Below the pieces are notes generated by a model, which searched no databases, was not told where the DNA came from, and saw only the letters and a program-made list of their open reading frames with translations. Shown here piece by piece: positions 35,146 through 44,833 of a DNA stretch of 64,000 nt; within the stretch, counting starts at the first letter, position 1, and every line of letters begins with the position of its first letter. Source of the stretch: Streptomyces spiralis (GTDB lineage Bacteria; Actinomycetota; Actinomycetes; Streptomycetales; Streptomycetaceae); the NCBI RefSeq assembly GCF_014654675.1, contig NZ_BNBC01000005.1:186001-250000 (forward strand), read 5' to 3'. The position numbers and the translations under genes are program-made.

Positions 35146-36405
35146 TCAGCGCGGGGCGTTCGCCGGCTGCCGGTAGTGGTCGGCGACCACCCGTGCCATC
35201 GCTCCGGACGGATCCGCGGCGACGTCCTTCGCGGCGAAGAACACATGCCCGCGCACCTCGGGGTACTTCTCGGCCAGGGCGAGGTGCCGCGACAGCTCGT
35301 CCGGGTCCCGCCAGGCCGCGCCCTGCGTCGCGTCACCCGCCTTGTACAGCGCCTCGCCCACGTACAGCTTCGTACGGCTGCCCCGCGCGACCCGGGCCCA
35401 CCAGGGCACCAGCTTCGCGTAGTCGGCGGCCGGCTGGCCGACGGACCAGTACAGCTGCGGGACGATGTAGTCGATCCAGCCCTCCCGGACCCACTTGCGG
35501 GTGTCCGCGTACAGGTCGTCGTACGTCTCGACGCCCGCCTTCGTGTCCGAGCCGCGTGTGTCGGTCGAGGCGTTGCGCCACACCCCGAAGGGGCTGATCC
35601 CGAACTGGGTGCCGGGCCGCAGCCGCTGGATCCCGGCGGCCGTCTCGCGCACGAGGCGGTCGATGTTGTCGCGCCGCCAGGCGGCCCGGCTCGCGAAGGC
35701 GCCGCCGTGGCGGGCGTAGGCCGCGTCGTCGTCGAAGGACCGGCCGGCCTCCGGGTAGGGGTAGAAGTAGTCGTCGAAGTGGACGCCGTCCACCGGATAC
35801 CTCCGTACGGCGTCGGACATCGCCTGCTGCACGAAGGCCCGGACCTCGGGCAGGCCCGGGTTGTAGTACAGCTTGCCGCCGTAGGGCACGACCCAGTCGG
35901 GGTGCCTGCGGGCCGGGTGGGAGGCCACCAGCCGGGACGGGTCGGCGTGCAGGGCGACGCGGTAGGGGTTCAACCAGGCGTGCAGCTTCAGTCCGCGGGC
36001 GTGCGCCTCCTCGACGGCCGTGCCGAGCGGGTCCCAGCCGGGGTCCTTGCCCTGGGTTCCGGTCAGCCACTGCGACCACGGTTCGTACGGCGAGGGCCAC
36101 AGCGCGTCGGCGGTGGGGCGCACCTGGAAGATCACCGTGTTGAGCCGGCGGCGCACCGCCGCGTCGAGCAGGGCGGTCAGCTCTCCGCGCTGCCGGGCCG
36201 CGCTGAGGCCGGTGCGCGAGGGCCAGTCGCGGTTCGTCACGGTCGCCAGCCACATGCCGCGCATCTCGTCGGCGGCCGCGCGCGGGCGGCGGGCGCGGGA
36301 GGCGCCCGGTGGCTGGGGCGCGGCCGGTGCCGCGGCGGCCGCCTGTGTGATCGCCAGGGTGGACAGGGCGGCGACGGTGAACGCCCGTCGCGTCACTCGG
36401 CTCAT
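35146..36405 (-). CDS. secreted family-10-like glycosyl hydrolase (GHL10/DUF187)
   Basis: 419 residues. Tat-like signal (RVTRRAFTVAALSTLAIT) ending near APAAPQ, then a TIM-barrel glycosidase-like domain: EMRGMWLATVTNRDWPSR, IFQVRPTADALWPSPYEPWS, LKLHAWLNPYRVA, VDGVHFDDYFYPYPE and DYIVPQLYWSVGQP. Probably cleaves cell-wall or other polysaccharide. Starts two bases after the convergent DUF1918 stop. GGGGAG precedes the ATG at 36405. Confidence 0.88.
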   Translation of the reverse strand: MSRVTRRAFTVAALSTLAITQAAAAAPAAPQPPGASRARRPRAAADEMRGMWLATVTNRDWPSRTGLSAARQRGELTALLDAAVRRRLNTVIFQVRPTADALWPSPYEPWSQWLTGTQGKDPGWDPLGTAVEEAHARGLKLHAWLNPYRVALHADPSRLVASHPARRHPDWVVPYGGKLYYNPGLPEVRAFVQQAMSDAVRRYPVDGVHFDDYFYPYPEAGRSFDDDAAYARHGGAFASRAAWRRDNIDRLVRETAAGIQRLRPGTQFGISPFGVWRNASTDTRGSDTKAGVETYDDLYADTRKWVREGWIDYIVPQLYWSVGQPAADYAKLVPWWARVARGSRTKLYVGEALYKAGDATQGAAWRDPDELSRHLALAEKYPEVRGHVFFAAKDVAADPSGAMARVVADHYRQPANAPR

Positions 36406-36623
36406 CCCGGGGCTCCCCGTACGCCGTGGATCCGCGCCATCACGGATCGTGTACCGGCTCAGCATGCACGACCCGGGCGATCGATCATCGCTGCGACAGG
36501 GGTAACGTGCACGATCGGAGCAGGCACCGCTCACATGGACCGCCTGCCCCACGCTGTAGATCAGCGCCGGCGAGGGCGCCCCAAGAGCGCGCCGGTGTCG
36601 CGCATGCAACGGAAAGGGACGAT

Positions 36624-37484
36624 GTGACCGACATCGAACGCGTCGGAGTGGTGGGCTGCGGCCAGATGGGCGCGGGAATCGCCGAGGTGTGCGCCCGGGC
36701 CGGTCTGGACGTGAAGGTCGCCGAGACCACCGGCGAGGCCCTGGAGTTCGGCCGTACCCGGCTGTTCAACTCCCTGGCCAAGGCGGCCGAGCGCGGCAAG
36801 ATCACCGAGGAGGAGCGGGACGCGACGCAGGCGCGGCTGAGCTTCACCACCGACCTCGGCGAGTTCGCGGACCGCGACCTGGTGATCGAGGCCGTGGTGG
36901 AGAACGAGCAGGTCAAGACGGAGATCTTCCAGGTCCTGGACCAGGTGGTGACCCGGCCGGACGCCATCTTGGCCTCCAACACCTCCTCCATCCCGCTGGT
37001 GAAGCTGGCCGTCGCCACCGCGCGGCCGGACCAGGTCATCGGCATCCACTTCTTCAACCCGGCCCCGGTGCAGAAGCTGGTCGAGCTGATCCCGGCGCTC
37101 ACCACCTCCGAGGGCACGCTGAGCCGCGCGCAGCTGTTCACCGAGAAGGTGCTCGGCAAGCACGCGATCCGCGCCCAGGACCGCTCCGGCTTCGTGGTCA
37201 ACGCGCTGCTGATCCCCTACCTGCTCTCCGCGATCCGGATGTTCGAGTCGGGCATCGCCAGCCGCGAGGACATCGACAACGGCATGGAACTGGGCTGCGC
37301 CCACCCGATGGGCCCGCTGAAGCTGTCGGACCTGATCGGCCTGGACACGGTCGCCTCGGTGGCGCAGAGCATGTACGACGAGTACAAGGAGCCGCTGTAC
37401 GCCGCTCCCCCGCTGCTGCAGCGCATGGTCGACGCCGGGCGGCTGGGCCGCAAGAGCGGCTCGGGCTTCTACACCTACGGCTGA
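36624..37484 (+). CDS. 3-hydroxybutyryl-CoA dehydrogenase
   Basis: NAD(P)-dependent 3-hydroxyacyl-CoA oxidation/reduction, in fatty acid or butyryl-CoA/PHB-type metabolism. 286 residues. Rossmann motif VGVVGCGQMGAGIAEV, SNTSSIPLVKLA, catalytic His in GIHFFNPAPVQKLVEL, FVVNALLIPYLL and GLDTVASVAQSMY. GTG at 36624 with AAAGGGA upstream. Ends before a pair of strong hairpins shared with the convergent NUDIX gene. Confidence 0.94.
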   Translation: MTDIERVGVVGCGQMGAGIAEVCARAGLDVKVAETTGEALEFGRTRLFNSLAKAAERGKITEEERDATQARLSFTTDLGEFADRDLVIEAVVENEQVKTEIFQVLDQVVTRPDAILASNTSSIPLVKLAVATARPDQVIGIHFFNPAPVQKLVELIPALTTSEGTLSRAQLFTEKVLGKHAIRAQDRSGFVVNALLIPYLLSAIRMFESGIASREDIDNGMELGCAHPMGPLKLSDLIGLDTVASVAQSMYDEYKEPLYAAPPLLQRMVDAGRLGRKSGSGFYTYG

Positions 37485-37506
37485 CCCCGGCTTCACAGGG
37501 ACACGG

Positions 37507-37585
37507 CCGTCCCGGCTCCGCGGGACGGACCCGGCTGCCGCCCGGCCCCGGCACCGTACGACGGGATGCCGTCGACGGTGCCGGG
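37507..37585. terminator. two hairpins between convergent genes
   Basis: Hairpin 1: CCGTCCCG (37507-37514)/CGGGACGG (37521-37528). Hairpin 2: CCCGGCACCGT (37547-37557)/ACGGTGCCGGG (37575-37585) with an inner CGACGG/CCGTCG stem and a four-base loop, so 17 pairs in 39 bases. Two-way terminator. Confidence 0.8.
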
Positions 37586-37591
37586 CCCGCG

Positions 37592-38122
37592 TCATCCGAG
37601 CCTGAGGTGGTGCAGGAGCAGTAAGGCGGCCGCCATGTTCGCGGCCGGGACCTCGCCGCGGGCGACCATGTCGGGGACGAGCTTGAGCGGCACCCACTCG
37701 CGGCGGTCCGACTCGAAGTCGTCCACGGGGTGTCCGATGTACTCGCCCTCGTCCGACCAGTAGATGTGGTGCCGGGCGTCGGTGAGGCCGTTGGACGGCT
37801 CCACGCTCATGAGGTGGTGCAGGGGCCCCGGCCGCCAGCCGGTCTCCTCCTCCAGTTCCCGGGCCGCGGCGCGGGCGACGTCCTCGCCGTCCTCGACGAC
37901 GCCCGCGGCCAGTTCCCAGCCCCAGCTGTCGGTGATGAAGCGGTGGCGCCACAGCAGGAGGACCTCGTTGGCCTCGTTGACCACCGTGGCCACGGCGACG
38001 GGCCGCAGCCGTATCAGGAAGTGGTCGAGGTGCCGGCCGTCCGGCAACTCGACATCCGCGAGGTTGACGGTGAACCAGCGGTTTGCATACACAGTTTGTT
38101 CGTTCTGCTTCGTCCACTGCAC
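37592..38122 (-). CDS. NUDIX hydrolase (ADP-ribose pyrophosphatase-like)
   Basis: 176 residues from GTG 38122, chosen because GGAAGG lies ten bases upstream and the protein then starts VQWTKQNEQTVYANRWFTVN. The Nudix box is complete: GVVEDGEDVARAAARELEEE followed by TGW. Cleaves a nucleoside diphosphate-X substrate; overall layout resembles ADP-sugar pyrophosphatases. Confidence 0.88.
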   Translation of the reverse strand: MQWTKQNEQTVYANRWFTVNLADVELPDGRHLDHFLIRLRPVAVATVVNEANEVLLLWRHRFITDSWGWELAAGVVEDGEDVARAAARELEEETGWRPGPLHHLMSVEPSNGLTDARHHIYWSDEGEYIGHPVDDFESDRREWVPLKLVPDMVARGEVPAANMAAALLLLHHLRLG

Positions 38123-38215
38123 GGTTCTGCCACCTTCCGTCGGGTCAGTGGCAATATCGCAGCCGAAGCGGCCCGGCAGCAGGCGCACAGTGCGCCACTC
38201 ATGGCGCACGGTTCA

Positions 38216-39556
38216 TCACAGCGGCACGCGCAGCGCCCCGTCGATGAGTTCGGCCGCCTCGGCGGTGCCGGCACAGCCGCTGCGCACCAGGTGCTCACGC
38301 ACCGCCCGCAGTCTGTCGCGCAGCCGCTGCGACTCCATCCCCCGGGCCTGCTCGGCCATCTGCACGGCGGTGGCCACCGCCTTCTCGGCGTTGCCCCGAC
38401 GCAGCTCGATCGTGCTGAGCATGGCCAGCCGGTGCACCCGGCCACGGTCGTGCGCCGGGTTGCCCACGGCGGCCGTGGCGTGCTCCTCGGCCGCCGCCAG
38501 CTCGCCGAGGCTGAGCAGCGCCTCCGCCACCTGCACATTGACCAGGCCCGGTTGGACATAGCCCGTCTCGTCGGGCTCGTATCCGCGCCGGATGCGTTCG
38601 GCGGCGGCCTCGGCACGCCGGATGCAGGACAGGGCGCTCGTGCCGTCGCCGAGGTGGGCGTACGCCTTGGCCTGCATCGCGTACAGGTCGGAGGCGAGCG
38701 CGGGTGTGATGTGCTTGCCGGCGGCGCGCAGCGCGGCCTCCGCGAAGGCGACGGCCTGGCGGTGCTCCCGCATGAACAGCGACTGGTTGACGAGCAGCGC
38801 TATCACATAGGCGCCCAGTCCCCGGTCACCGCTGGCCTTGGCGAGCCTGAGCGCCTGGTGGAAGTAGCGCTGGGCCAGGCCGTGCGCGTCGGAGTCGTAC
38901 GCGCAGATCCCCGCGATCGCCACCAGACCGCCGGTGGCCCGGTGCAGTTGACGGCCGGTGGCGTCGGTGTAGCCGCCGCGCAGCAGCGGCGCCGCCTCGG
39001 CGTTGAGGAAACCCACGACGCGGCTGCGGGTCGCCACGCCGCCGGCCTTGCGGTACATCTGCTCGTAGTGCGTGCGGGCCGCGCGCAGCATCTCGATGTC
39101 GGCCGGGGTGACCCGGTGCCGGCCGCCCCGGGAGACGTCCACGTCCTCGGGCGGGTTCTCCCACTCCCACACCGGCATCACCGCGGGCGTCCCGGTCACG
39201 GCGGGCGCGCCCAGGACGTGCGGGCGCTGCTGCTCGTCGGAGCGCCACAGGGCCGTGGCCCGCTCGACGAAGCCGGACAGCGAGGTGCCGTGCGGCGCGG
39301 ACGGCTCACCGGGCACGCCCAGACCGATGTCGTCGAGCGTGACGGGCCGGTGCAGCCGGGCGGCGAGCACCTCGCAGATCAGGTCGGGCACCTGGCCGCG
39401 CGGCCGCTGGCCCTTCAACCACCGCCCCACCGCCGTGTGTTCGTATCGCAGTACGAGTCCGCGTGCCCGTCCCGCCTGGTTGACGTGCGCGGCGAGACCC
39501 GCGTGCGACATCCCCGCCTCGTCCAGGATCGCGTCGAGCAGAGTGTTGGGCTGCAT
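38216..39556 (-). CDS. NsdA-like developmental/antibiotic regulator
   Basis: 446 residues. The N-terminus (PNTLLDAILDEAGMSHAGLA, RYEHTAVGRWLKGQRPRGQ) is a helix-turn-helix-like domain; the rest is TPR-like helices (AYDSDAHGLAQRYFHQALRL, SDLYAMQAKAYAHLGDGTSA, AEEHATAAVGNPAHDRGRVH). By memory it resembles NsdA, a negative regulator of Streptomyces sporulation and antibiotic production. Genomes carry several paralogues, so no gene name is given. ATG at 39556 after a G-rich ribosome site. Confidence 0.82.
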   Translation of the reverse strand: MQPNTLLDAILDEAGMSHAGLAAHVNQAGRARGLVLRYEHTAVGRWLKGQRPRGQVPDLICEVLAARLHRPVTLDDIGLGVPGEPSAPHGTSLSGFVERATALWRSDEQQRPHVLGAPAVTGTPAVMPVWEWENPPEDVDVSRGGRHRVTPADIEMLRAARTHYEQMYRKAGGVATRSRVVGFLNAEAAPLLRGGYTDATGRQLHRATGGLVAIAGICAYDSDAHGLAQRYFHQALRLAKASGDRGLGAYVIALLVNQSLFMREHRQAVAFAEAALRAAGKHITPALASDLYAMQAKAYAHLGDGTSALSCIRRAEAAAERIRRGYEPDETGYVQPGLVNVQVAEALLSLGELAAAEEHATAAVGNPAHDRGRVHRLAMLSTIELRRGNAEKAVATAVQMAEQARGMESQRLRDRLRAVREHLVRSGCAGTAEAAELIDGALRVPL

Positions 39557-39868
39557 GTCCTGCCCCCCGGTGGCTCGGTGCCGACAGCGTAGTGCGTCCG
39601 GATTCACACGGGGTGTGAACGGAGTGCCCGCATCCGCACCGTGCGCGCGCTGTCGCGGAGCGTGGGCAGTCGGTTGACTGAGATGCCTCGTCAAGAGGCC
39701 GGCCGGGCCGCCGGCTCCCCCTCGTACAGTGCGGCGGCCCGTATCCGCGCCGCCCGCTCCGCCGCCTGCCCGACACTCCGTGGCGGAACGGGCGGCTCCG
39801 CCGGCAGTGCGGGGCGACTACTGGCTCGGGGCTTTCGGTTCTTGGTCGGCTGCCGGCCGGTGGGGGCT
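39557..39868. other. intergenic stretch with no gene seen
   Basis: Between the NsdA-like gene's start and the dispersed repeat. Overlapping shadow frames lack ribosome sites and read as Arg/Pro/Ala low complexity. The NsdA-like promoter should be at its left end, but no clear -10/-35 pair was found. Confidence 0.5.
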
Positions 39869-39920
39869 GGTCGCGCCCCGCGGCGGAGCCGCTATCGGTG
39901 GAGCCCCGCGCCCCTTTTTT
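39869..39920. repeat. dispersed intergenic repeat, copy B
   Basis: Copy of the element at 7138: GGTCGCGCCCCGCGGCGGAG then CCGCTATCGG and AGCCCCGCGCCCC, followed here by six T. On the minus strand it encodes the last residues (KRGAGLHR) and stop of the phosphatase gene, so insertion has rewritten that C-terminus. Confidence 0.65.
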
Positions 39921-40809
39921 CTGCAGTCGCCCCCCTTACGACGTCCCCGACGTTGTGGATCACCAGGACCGCTACGTCGTCTGCGGGGCGTTGTGTTGTG
40001 TGGTCGAGGAGCTGGGTGAAGACGGTGCGCAGGACGGCCTGTGGGGACAAGGGGCCCGCTCGGGTCGCCTCGGTCAGTACCGACGGCAGGGGGAAGAAGC
40101 GGCCCTCGGTGTTCCGGGCGTCCTCCACGCCGTCCGTGTAGAGGACCAGGGTCTCGCCCGGGAGCAGGGAGCCGGGGTTCTCGGTGGGCAGGTCGGGGGG
40201 AAGGGGGAACGGGCCCAGGGGCGGCAGTGGCTCGGTGCGGGAGACGGGCTCCGCCTCTGTGCCGTTCAGCCGGTATGGCCAGGGGTGGCCGCAGTTGAGG
40301 GTGTGCAGGGTGCCGTCGCCGGCGATCTGCAGGAGGAGCACGGTGACGAAGTGCTCGGGCCCCTCGGGGTCCGGTTCCCGGTCGCGGACGTGTCGGGCCA
40401 GTGCGCGGTCCAGGCGGCGCAGCACGCCTTCGAGGTCCGCCTCGTCGTGGGCGGCCGCGCGGAAGGTGCCCAGCACGGCGGCGACGGTACCGAGGGCGGC
40501 GAGGCCGTGGCCCCGGACGTCTCCGATCACGGCGCGCACGCCGTGCTCGGTGGCGATCACCTCGTACAGGTCGCCGCCGACGGCCGCGCCCCGGTCGGCG
40601 GGCAGCTGGGCCGCCGCCAGGTCCAGCCCGGCCACGCGCGGCGGCAGGGGCCGCAGCGGCATGCTCCGGGCGGAGGCCACGGCGGCGCGGGCCTGCCGCA
40701 GTTCGCGCAGGAACGCGCGCCGGGCGTGGAGGACGAGGCCGGTGCCCACCGCCAGGAATGCGGCGCCCGACCGCATCCGGCGCGGAGCCCCAGCCCTGAT
40801 GCGGATCAC
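39892..40809 (-). CDS. SpoIIE-type PP2C serine phosphatase, membrane-anchored
   Basis: 305 residues from GTG 40809. One helix near 17-32 (SGAAFLAVGTGLVL), then a PPM/SpoIIE domain: GGDLYEVIATEHGVRAVIGD with RGHGLAALG, TLHTLNCGHPWPYRL, and LVLYTDGVEDARN. Such phosphatases dephosphorylate anti-sigma antagonists. The longer frame to 40935 would translate a palindromic repeat, so the later start is preferred. The final residues come from a dispersed repeat. Confidence 0.82.
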   Translation of the reverse strand: MIRIRAGAPRRMRSGAAFLAVGTGLVLHARRAFLRELRQARAAVASARSMPLRPLPPRVAGLDLAAAQLPADRGAAVGGDLYEVIATEHGVRAVIGDVRGHGLAALGTVAAVLGTFRAAAHDEADLEGVLRRLDRALARHVRDREPDPEGPEHFVTVLLLQIAGDGTLHTLNCGHPWPYRLNGTEAEPVSRTEPLPPLGPFPLPPDLPTENPGSLLPGETLVLYTDGVEDARNTEGRFFPLPSVLTEATRAGPLSPQAVLRTVFTQLLDHTTQRPADDVAVLVIHNVGDVVRGATAEKRGAGLHR

Positions 40810-40851
40810 GACGATGACCCCCAAACGGCGCCGACAGCGCGGACCGGCCCC

Positions 40852-40904
40852 GGGCCCTGTCGTCAGAGCGCCGCCGGGCAGGCGGGAATGTGACGACAGG
40901 CCCC
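40852..40904. repeat. palindromic intergenic element, smaller copy
   Basis: Arms GGGCCCTGTCGTCA (40852-40865) and TGACGACAGGCCCC (40891-40904), one mismatch, 25 bases between. The interior GGCAGGCGGGAAT recurs in the element at 46084-46151. Confidence 0.65.
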
Positions 40905-41015
40905 AAGAGGCCGGTTGCGATTCTGTCGAGCGCACGGGGCGCGAGGGCGGGATCGCCTCCCGTTCTCACCCGAACGAGTGAGCACCCTCCGAGCGTGCAT
41001 TTATGCAGGTCACAG

Positions 41016-41053
41016 CGGAGGGGCGGGCCCGGCGTACCGGACCCGCCCCTCCG
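41016..41053 (-). terminator. terminator of the pheST operon
   Basis: CGGAGGGGCGGG (41016-41027) pairs with CCCGCCCCTCCG (41042-41053); after one mismatch the stem continues four pairs to a CGTA loop. It begins 11 bases past the pheT stop. Confidence 0.8.
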
Positions 41054-41063
41054 TGACGCGGTC

Positions 41064-43568
41064 TCAGCCGCGCAGGACCGCCCCGGTCCGCTCGGCGGCC
41101 AGGGCCACCGCGGCGTCCCGGGCGGCCGACGCCTCGTCGACCGTCAGCGTGCGGTCGGGGGCGCGGAAGCGCAGGGCGTACGCCAGCGACTTGCGGCCCT
41201 CGCCGAGCTGTTCGGCGTTCTCGTAGACGTCGAACAGGCGGATGGCCTCCAGGAGCTCACCGGCGCCCTCGCGCAGCGCGGCCTCGACCTCGGCGGCCGG
41301 GACCGGCTTGTCGACGACGAGGGCGACGTCCTGCGTGGCGACGGGGAACGAGGAGATCCGCGGCGCGCGCACGATCCCGTCCCCGGCCCCCTGGATCAGG
41401 TCGAGGTCGACCTCCATCGCGCAGGTGCGCTCGGGCAGGTGCATCGCCTTCACCACGCGCGGGTGCAGCTCACCGGCGTGGCCGACGAGCGTCTGCACGC
41501 CGTCCACCTCGGCGTACAGCGCGGCGCAGCGGCCGGGGTGCCACGGGGCGTGCTGGTCGGCGCGCACGGTCAGTTCCGTACCGGCCTCGCGGGCCACCAG
41601 GCGGGCCGCCTCGATGGCGTCCGCCCAGTCGGTCGGCCGGCCCTTGCCCCACCAGCCGGCCTGCTCGCGGGCGCCCGCGAGCACCACGGCGACCCGGCGC
41701 GGCTGGTGCGGCAGCGCGGTGTCGAGGGCGGCCAGCTCCTCGTCGGTGGGCCGGCGGTCGGCGGGCAGCCGGGCCGGGATCTCCTCCTGCCCGGTGGGCC
41801 GGAAGACCAGGCCGGTCTCGAACAGCGCCAGGTCGTGGCTGCCGCGTCCGTCGTTGCGGCGCAGCGCGCCGAGCAGGCCCGGCAGCAGCGTCGTCCGCAG
41901 GGACGGCTCCTCGTCGGAGAGCGGGTTGACGAGGCTGACCACGGTGCGGCGCGGGTCGTCCGCCTCCAGGCCGAGCTGGTCGAGGGCGGCCTCGCCGATG
42001 AACGGGTAGTTCAGCGCCTCGACGTAGCCGGCGCCGGCCAGCGCGCGCCCGACGCGGCTGTGCAGCCGCTGCCGGTCGGTCAGGCCGTGCCCGGGCAGGG
42101 GCCTGGGCAGCGTGGAGGGCAGGTTCTCGTAGCCCTCCAGCCGGATGACCTCCTCGGCCAGGTCGTTCGGGTCGGTCAGGTCAGGCCGCCAGGACGGGAC
42201 GGTGACGATCAGCTCGTCCTGCCCGTAGACGTCGCAGCCGATCTGCTGGAGCCGGCGTACGACGGTCTCGCGGCCGTAGGTGACGCCCGCGACCTTGTCG
42301 GGGTGGTCGGCCGGGATGGTGATGGTGCGCGGCGCGGAGGGCGCGACGACCTCGGTGACGCCCGCGTCGGCGGTGCCGCCGGCGAGGAGGACCAGCAGGT
42401 CGACGGTGCGCTGCGCGGCGGCGGAGGCGGCCTGCGGGTCGACGCCACGCTCGAAGCGGCGGGAGGCCTCCGAGGACATCCTGTGCCGGCGGGCGGTGCG
42501 CGCGATGGCGACCGGGTCGAAGTGGGCGGCCTCGATGACGACCTCGGTGGTGGTGCCCTCGGTGTCGTCGATCTCGGTGTGGGCGCCGCCCATGACACCG
42601 GCGAGGCCGATGGGGCCGCGCTCGTCGGTGATGACCAGGTCCTCGGTGGACAGCGTCCGGGCGACGCCGTCGAGGGTGGTGAGCTTCTCGCCGCGCTCGG
42701 CCCGGCGCACGCCGATCGCGCCCTGGACGCGGCCGCGGTCGTAGGCGTGCAGCGGCTGGCCGAGCTCCAGCATCACGTAGTTGGTGATGTCCACGGCGAG
42801 CGAGATCGGGCGCATGCCCGCCTTCTGCAGCCGGCGCTTCAGCCAGATCGGGGACCGGGCCTCGGGGTCGAGGCCGGTCACCGTGCGGGCGGTGAAGCGG
42901 TCGCAGCCGAACGGGTCGGAGATCCGCACCGGGTGCCCGAAGGCGTTCGGCGCCGGTACGTCCAGCAGCGCCGGGTCGAGCAGCGGGCGGCCGTAGGCGA
43001 TGGCGGCCTCGCGGGCGACGCCGCGCAGGGACAGGCAGTAGCCGCGGTCGGGCGTGACGGCGATGTCCAGGACCTCGTCGACCAGCTGGAGCAGCTCGAT
43101 GGCGTCGGTGCCGACCTCGTGCTCGGGCGGCAGCACGATGATGCCGTGGCTGCCGTCGTCGCCCATGCCCAGCTCGTCGGCGGAGCAGATCATGCCGTGC
43201 GAGACCTTGCCGTAGGTCTTGCGGGCGGCGATGGCGAAGCCGCCGGGCAGCACGGCGCCGGGCAGCACCACGACGACCTTGTCGCCGACGGAGAAGTTGC
43301 GGGCGCCGCAGACGATCTCCTGCGGCTCACCGGTGCCGTTGGCCTGGCCGACGTCGACGGTGCAGAAGCGGATGGGCTTCTTGAAGCCCTCCAGCTCCTC
43401 GATGGTGAGCACCTGGCCGACGACGAGCGGCCCCTTGAGGTCGGCGCCGAGCTGTTCGACGGTCTCGACCTCGAGGCCGGCCGAAATGAGCTTGGCCTGG
43501 ACGTCGCGCCCGGTCTCCGTCGCCGGCAGGTCGACGTACTCCCGCAGCCAAGAAAGCGGGACCCGCAT
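41064..43568 (-). CDS. pheT: phenylalanine-tRNA ligase beta subunit
   Basis: Non-catalytic subunit of the heterotetramer that charges tRNA-Phe, with tRNA binding and editing. 834 residues: N-terminal [19 protein letters not shown]-like OB domain near 40-150, B3/B4 editing domain with the [20 protein letters not shown] segment, B5 near 405-475, and the C-terminal FDX-ACB anticodon domain ([16 protein letters not shown]). Its ATG shares a base with the pheS stop (TGATG). Confidence 0.97.
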   Translation of the reverse strand: MRVPLSWLREYVDLPATETGRDVQAKLISAGLEVETVEQLGADLKGPLVVGQVLTIEELEGFKKPIRFCTVDVGQANGTGEPQEIVCGARNFSVGDKVVVVLPGAVLPGGFAIAARKTYGKVSHGMICSADELGMGDDGSHGIIVLPPEHEVGTDAIELLQLVDEVLDIAVTPDRGYCLSLRGVAREAAIAYGRPLLDPALLDVPAPNAFGHPVRISDPFGCDRFTARTVTGLDPEARSPIWLKRRLQKAGMRPISLAVDITNYVMLELGQPLHAYDRGRVQGAIGVRRAERGEKLTTLDGVARTLSTEDLVITDERGPIGLAGVMGGAHTEIDDTEGTTTEVVIEAAHFDPVAIARTARRHRMSSEASRRFERGVDPQAASAAAQRTVDLLVLLAGGTADAGVTEVVAPSAPRTITIPADHPDKVAGVTYGRETVVRRLQQIGCDVYGQDELIVTVPSWRPDLTDPNDLAEEVIRLEGYENLPSTLPRPLPGHGLTDRQRLHSRVGRALAGAGYVEALNYPFIGEAALDQLGLEADDPRRTVVSLVNPLSDEEPSLRTTLLPGLLGALRRNDGRGSHDLALFETGLVFRPTGQEEIPARLPADRRPTDEELAALDTALPHQPRRVAVVLAGAREQAGWWGKGRPTDWADAIEAARLVAREAGTELTVRADQHAPWHPGRCAALYAEVDGVQTLVGHAGELHPRVVKAMHLPERTCAMEVDLDLIQGAGDGIVRAPRISSFPVATQDVALVVDKPVPAAEVEAALREGAGELLEAIRLFDVYENAEQLGEGRKSLAYALRFRAPDRTLTVDEASAARDAAVALAAERTGAVLRG

Positions 43569-44686
43569 CAGATCTCCATCCCGAACGGCCGGGTGAACCG
43601 GACGTCACCCTCGACCATGTCTCGCATGTCCTCGACGTTGTGGCGGAACATCAGCATCCGCTCGATGCCGAACCCGAAGGCGAAGCCGCTGTACCTCTGC
43701 GGGTCGACGCCGCAGGCGGTGAGCACCCGCGGATTGACCATGCCGCAGCCGCCCAGCTCGATCCAGCCCTCGCTGGAGCAGGTGCGGCAGGGCCGGTCGG
43801 GGTTGCCGACGGACGTGCCCTTGCAGACGTAGCAGAGCATGTCCATCTCGGCGGACGGCTCGGTGAACGGGAAGTAGTTCGGGCGCAGCCGGGTCTTCAT
43901 GTCGGCACCGAAGAGCGACTGGACCATGTGGTCCAGGGTGCCCTTGAGGTCCGCCATGGTCAGGCCCTCGTCGACGGCGAGCAGCTCGATCTGGTGGAAG
44001 ACCGGGGTGTGCGTGGCGTCGAGCTCGTCCGTGCGGTACACGCGGCCGGGGCAGACCACGTAGACCGGCGGCTCGCGGTGGAGCAGGGAGCGGATCTGCA
44101 CCGGCGAGGTGTGGGTACGCAGCACGACGCCGCTGTCCTCGCCCTTGCCGCCCTCGACGAAGAACGTGTCCTGCATGGTGCGGGCCGGGTGGTCGGGCGC
44201 GATGTTGAGCGCGTCGAAGTTGAACCACTCGGCCTCGACCTCGGGGCCCTCGGCGATCTCGTAGCCCATGGACACGAAGACGTCCGCGACCCGCTCCATC
44301 ATCGTGGTCAGCGGGTGCCGGGCGCCGGCCGGTACGCGGTCGTAGGGCAGCGTGACGTCGACGGCCTCCTCGACCAGCACGCGGGCGTCGCGCTCGGCCT
44401 CCAGCTCGGCCTGGCGGCCGGCGAGGGCCTTGTTCACCGCGCCGCGGGCCATGCCGACTCGTTTGCCGGCGTCGGCCTTGGCGTGCGGGGGCAGGGCGCC
44501 GATCTCGCGGTTGGCGAGGGCCAGCGGGGAGGCGGGGCCGGTGTGGGCGACCTTGGCCTCGTGGAGCGCGTCGAGGGAGTCCGCGGCTGCGAAGGCGGCG
44601 AGCGCCTCGTCCCGCATGCGCTCGATCTCTTCCGGTTTCAACGCCTCGACCTCGACAGGGTCGTACGACTTATTGGGTGCCGACAT
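43568..44686 (-). CDS. pheS: phenylalanine-tRNA ligase alpha subunit
   Basis: Catalytic subunit, 372 residues. Coiled-coil N-arm near 15-95, class-II motif 2 ([26 protein letters not shown]) and motif 3 [21 protein letters not shown] Cys cluster ([19 protein letters not shown]) typical of one PheS subgroup may bind zinc. TAGACT at 44788-44783 is a plausible -10. No Phe-rich leader peptide was found in the 90-base leader. Confidence 0.97.
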   Translation of the reverse strand: MSAPNKSYDPVEVEALKPEEIERMRDEALAAFAAADSLDALHEAKVAHTGPASPLALANREIGALPPHAKADAGKRVGMARGAVNKALAGRQAELEAERDARVLVEEAVDVTLPYDRVPAGARHPLTTMMERVADVFVSMGYEIAEGPEVEAEWFNFDALNIAPDHPARTMQDTFFVEGGKGEDSGVVLRTHTSPVQIRSLLHREPPVYVVCPGRVYRTDELDATHTPVFHQIELLAVDEGLTMADLKGTLDHMVQSLFGADMKTRLRPNYFPFTEPSAEMDMLCYVCKGTSVGNPDRPCRTCSSEGWIELGGCGMVNPRVLTACGVDPQRYSGFAFGFGIERMLMFRHNVEDMRDMVEGDVRFTRPFGMEI

Positions 44687-44782
44687 CTCTTCCCGTGCTT
44701 CCGATTGGCTGGCTGACGGTCCCCGTCACCGACTCGTGGACATTCCGTCTCCAGTGGTGGGACACAAAGGTGCCAAAGGCCG

Positions 44783-44788
44783 AGTCTA
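44783..44788 (-). promoter_or_regulatory. possible -10 box of pheST
   Basis: TAGACT on the minus strand, start site near 44776, giving a leader of about 90 bases with a small CTGACGG-TCC-CCGTCA-type stem. The -35 is unclear. Confidence 0.4.
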
Positions 44789-44833
44789 ACGGGGCTGGGG
44801 AAAGCGGATGCGCCCGTGGGTCCTCGGCCGGTG

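Noticed and set aside
36535-36627. A 30-codon ORF ending at ATG-TGA over the start of the hydroxybutyryl-CoA dehydrogenase gene, with an RGRPK AT-hook-like string
   Set aside because: No ribosome site, low-complexity Arg-rich content typical of GC-rich shadow frames, and the motif is too short to mean much.
39557-39868. A tRNA or small RNA gene in this GC-rich gap
   Set aside because: No cloverleaf, CCA end or terminator-bounded stem could be built by eye.
40810-40935. N-terminal extension of the SpoIIE-type phosphatase to 40935
   Set aside because: It would translate the palindromic repeat at 40852-40904 and lacks a ribosome site; GTG 40809 is preferred.
44687-44833. Possible Phe attenuation peptide before pheS
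   Set aside because: The only short ORF found (MSTSR-stop) contains no Phe codon.
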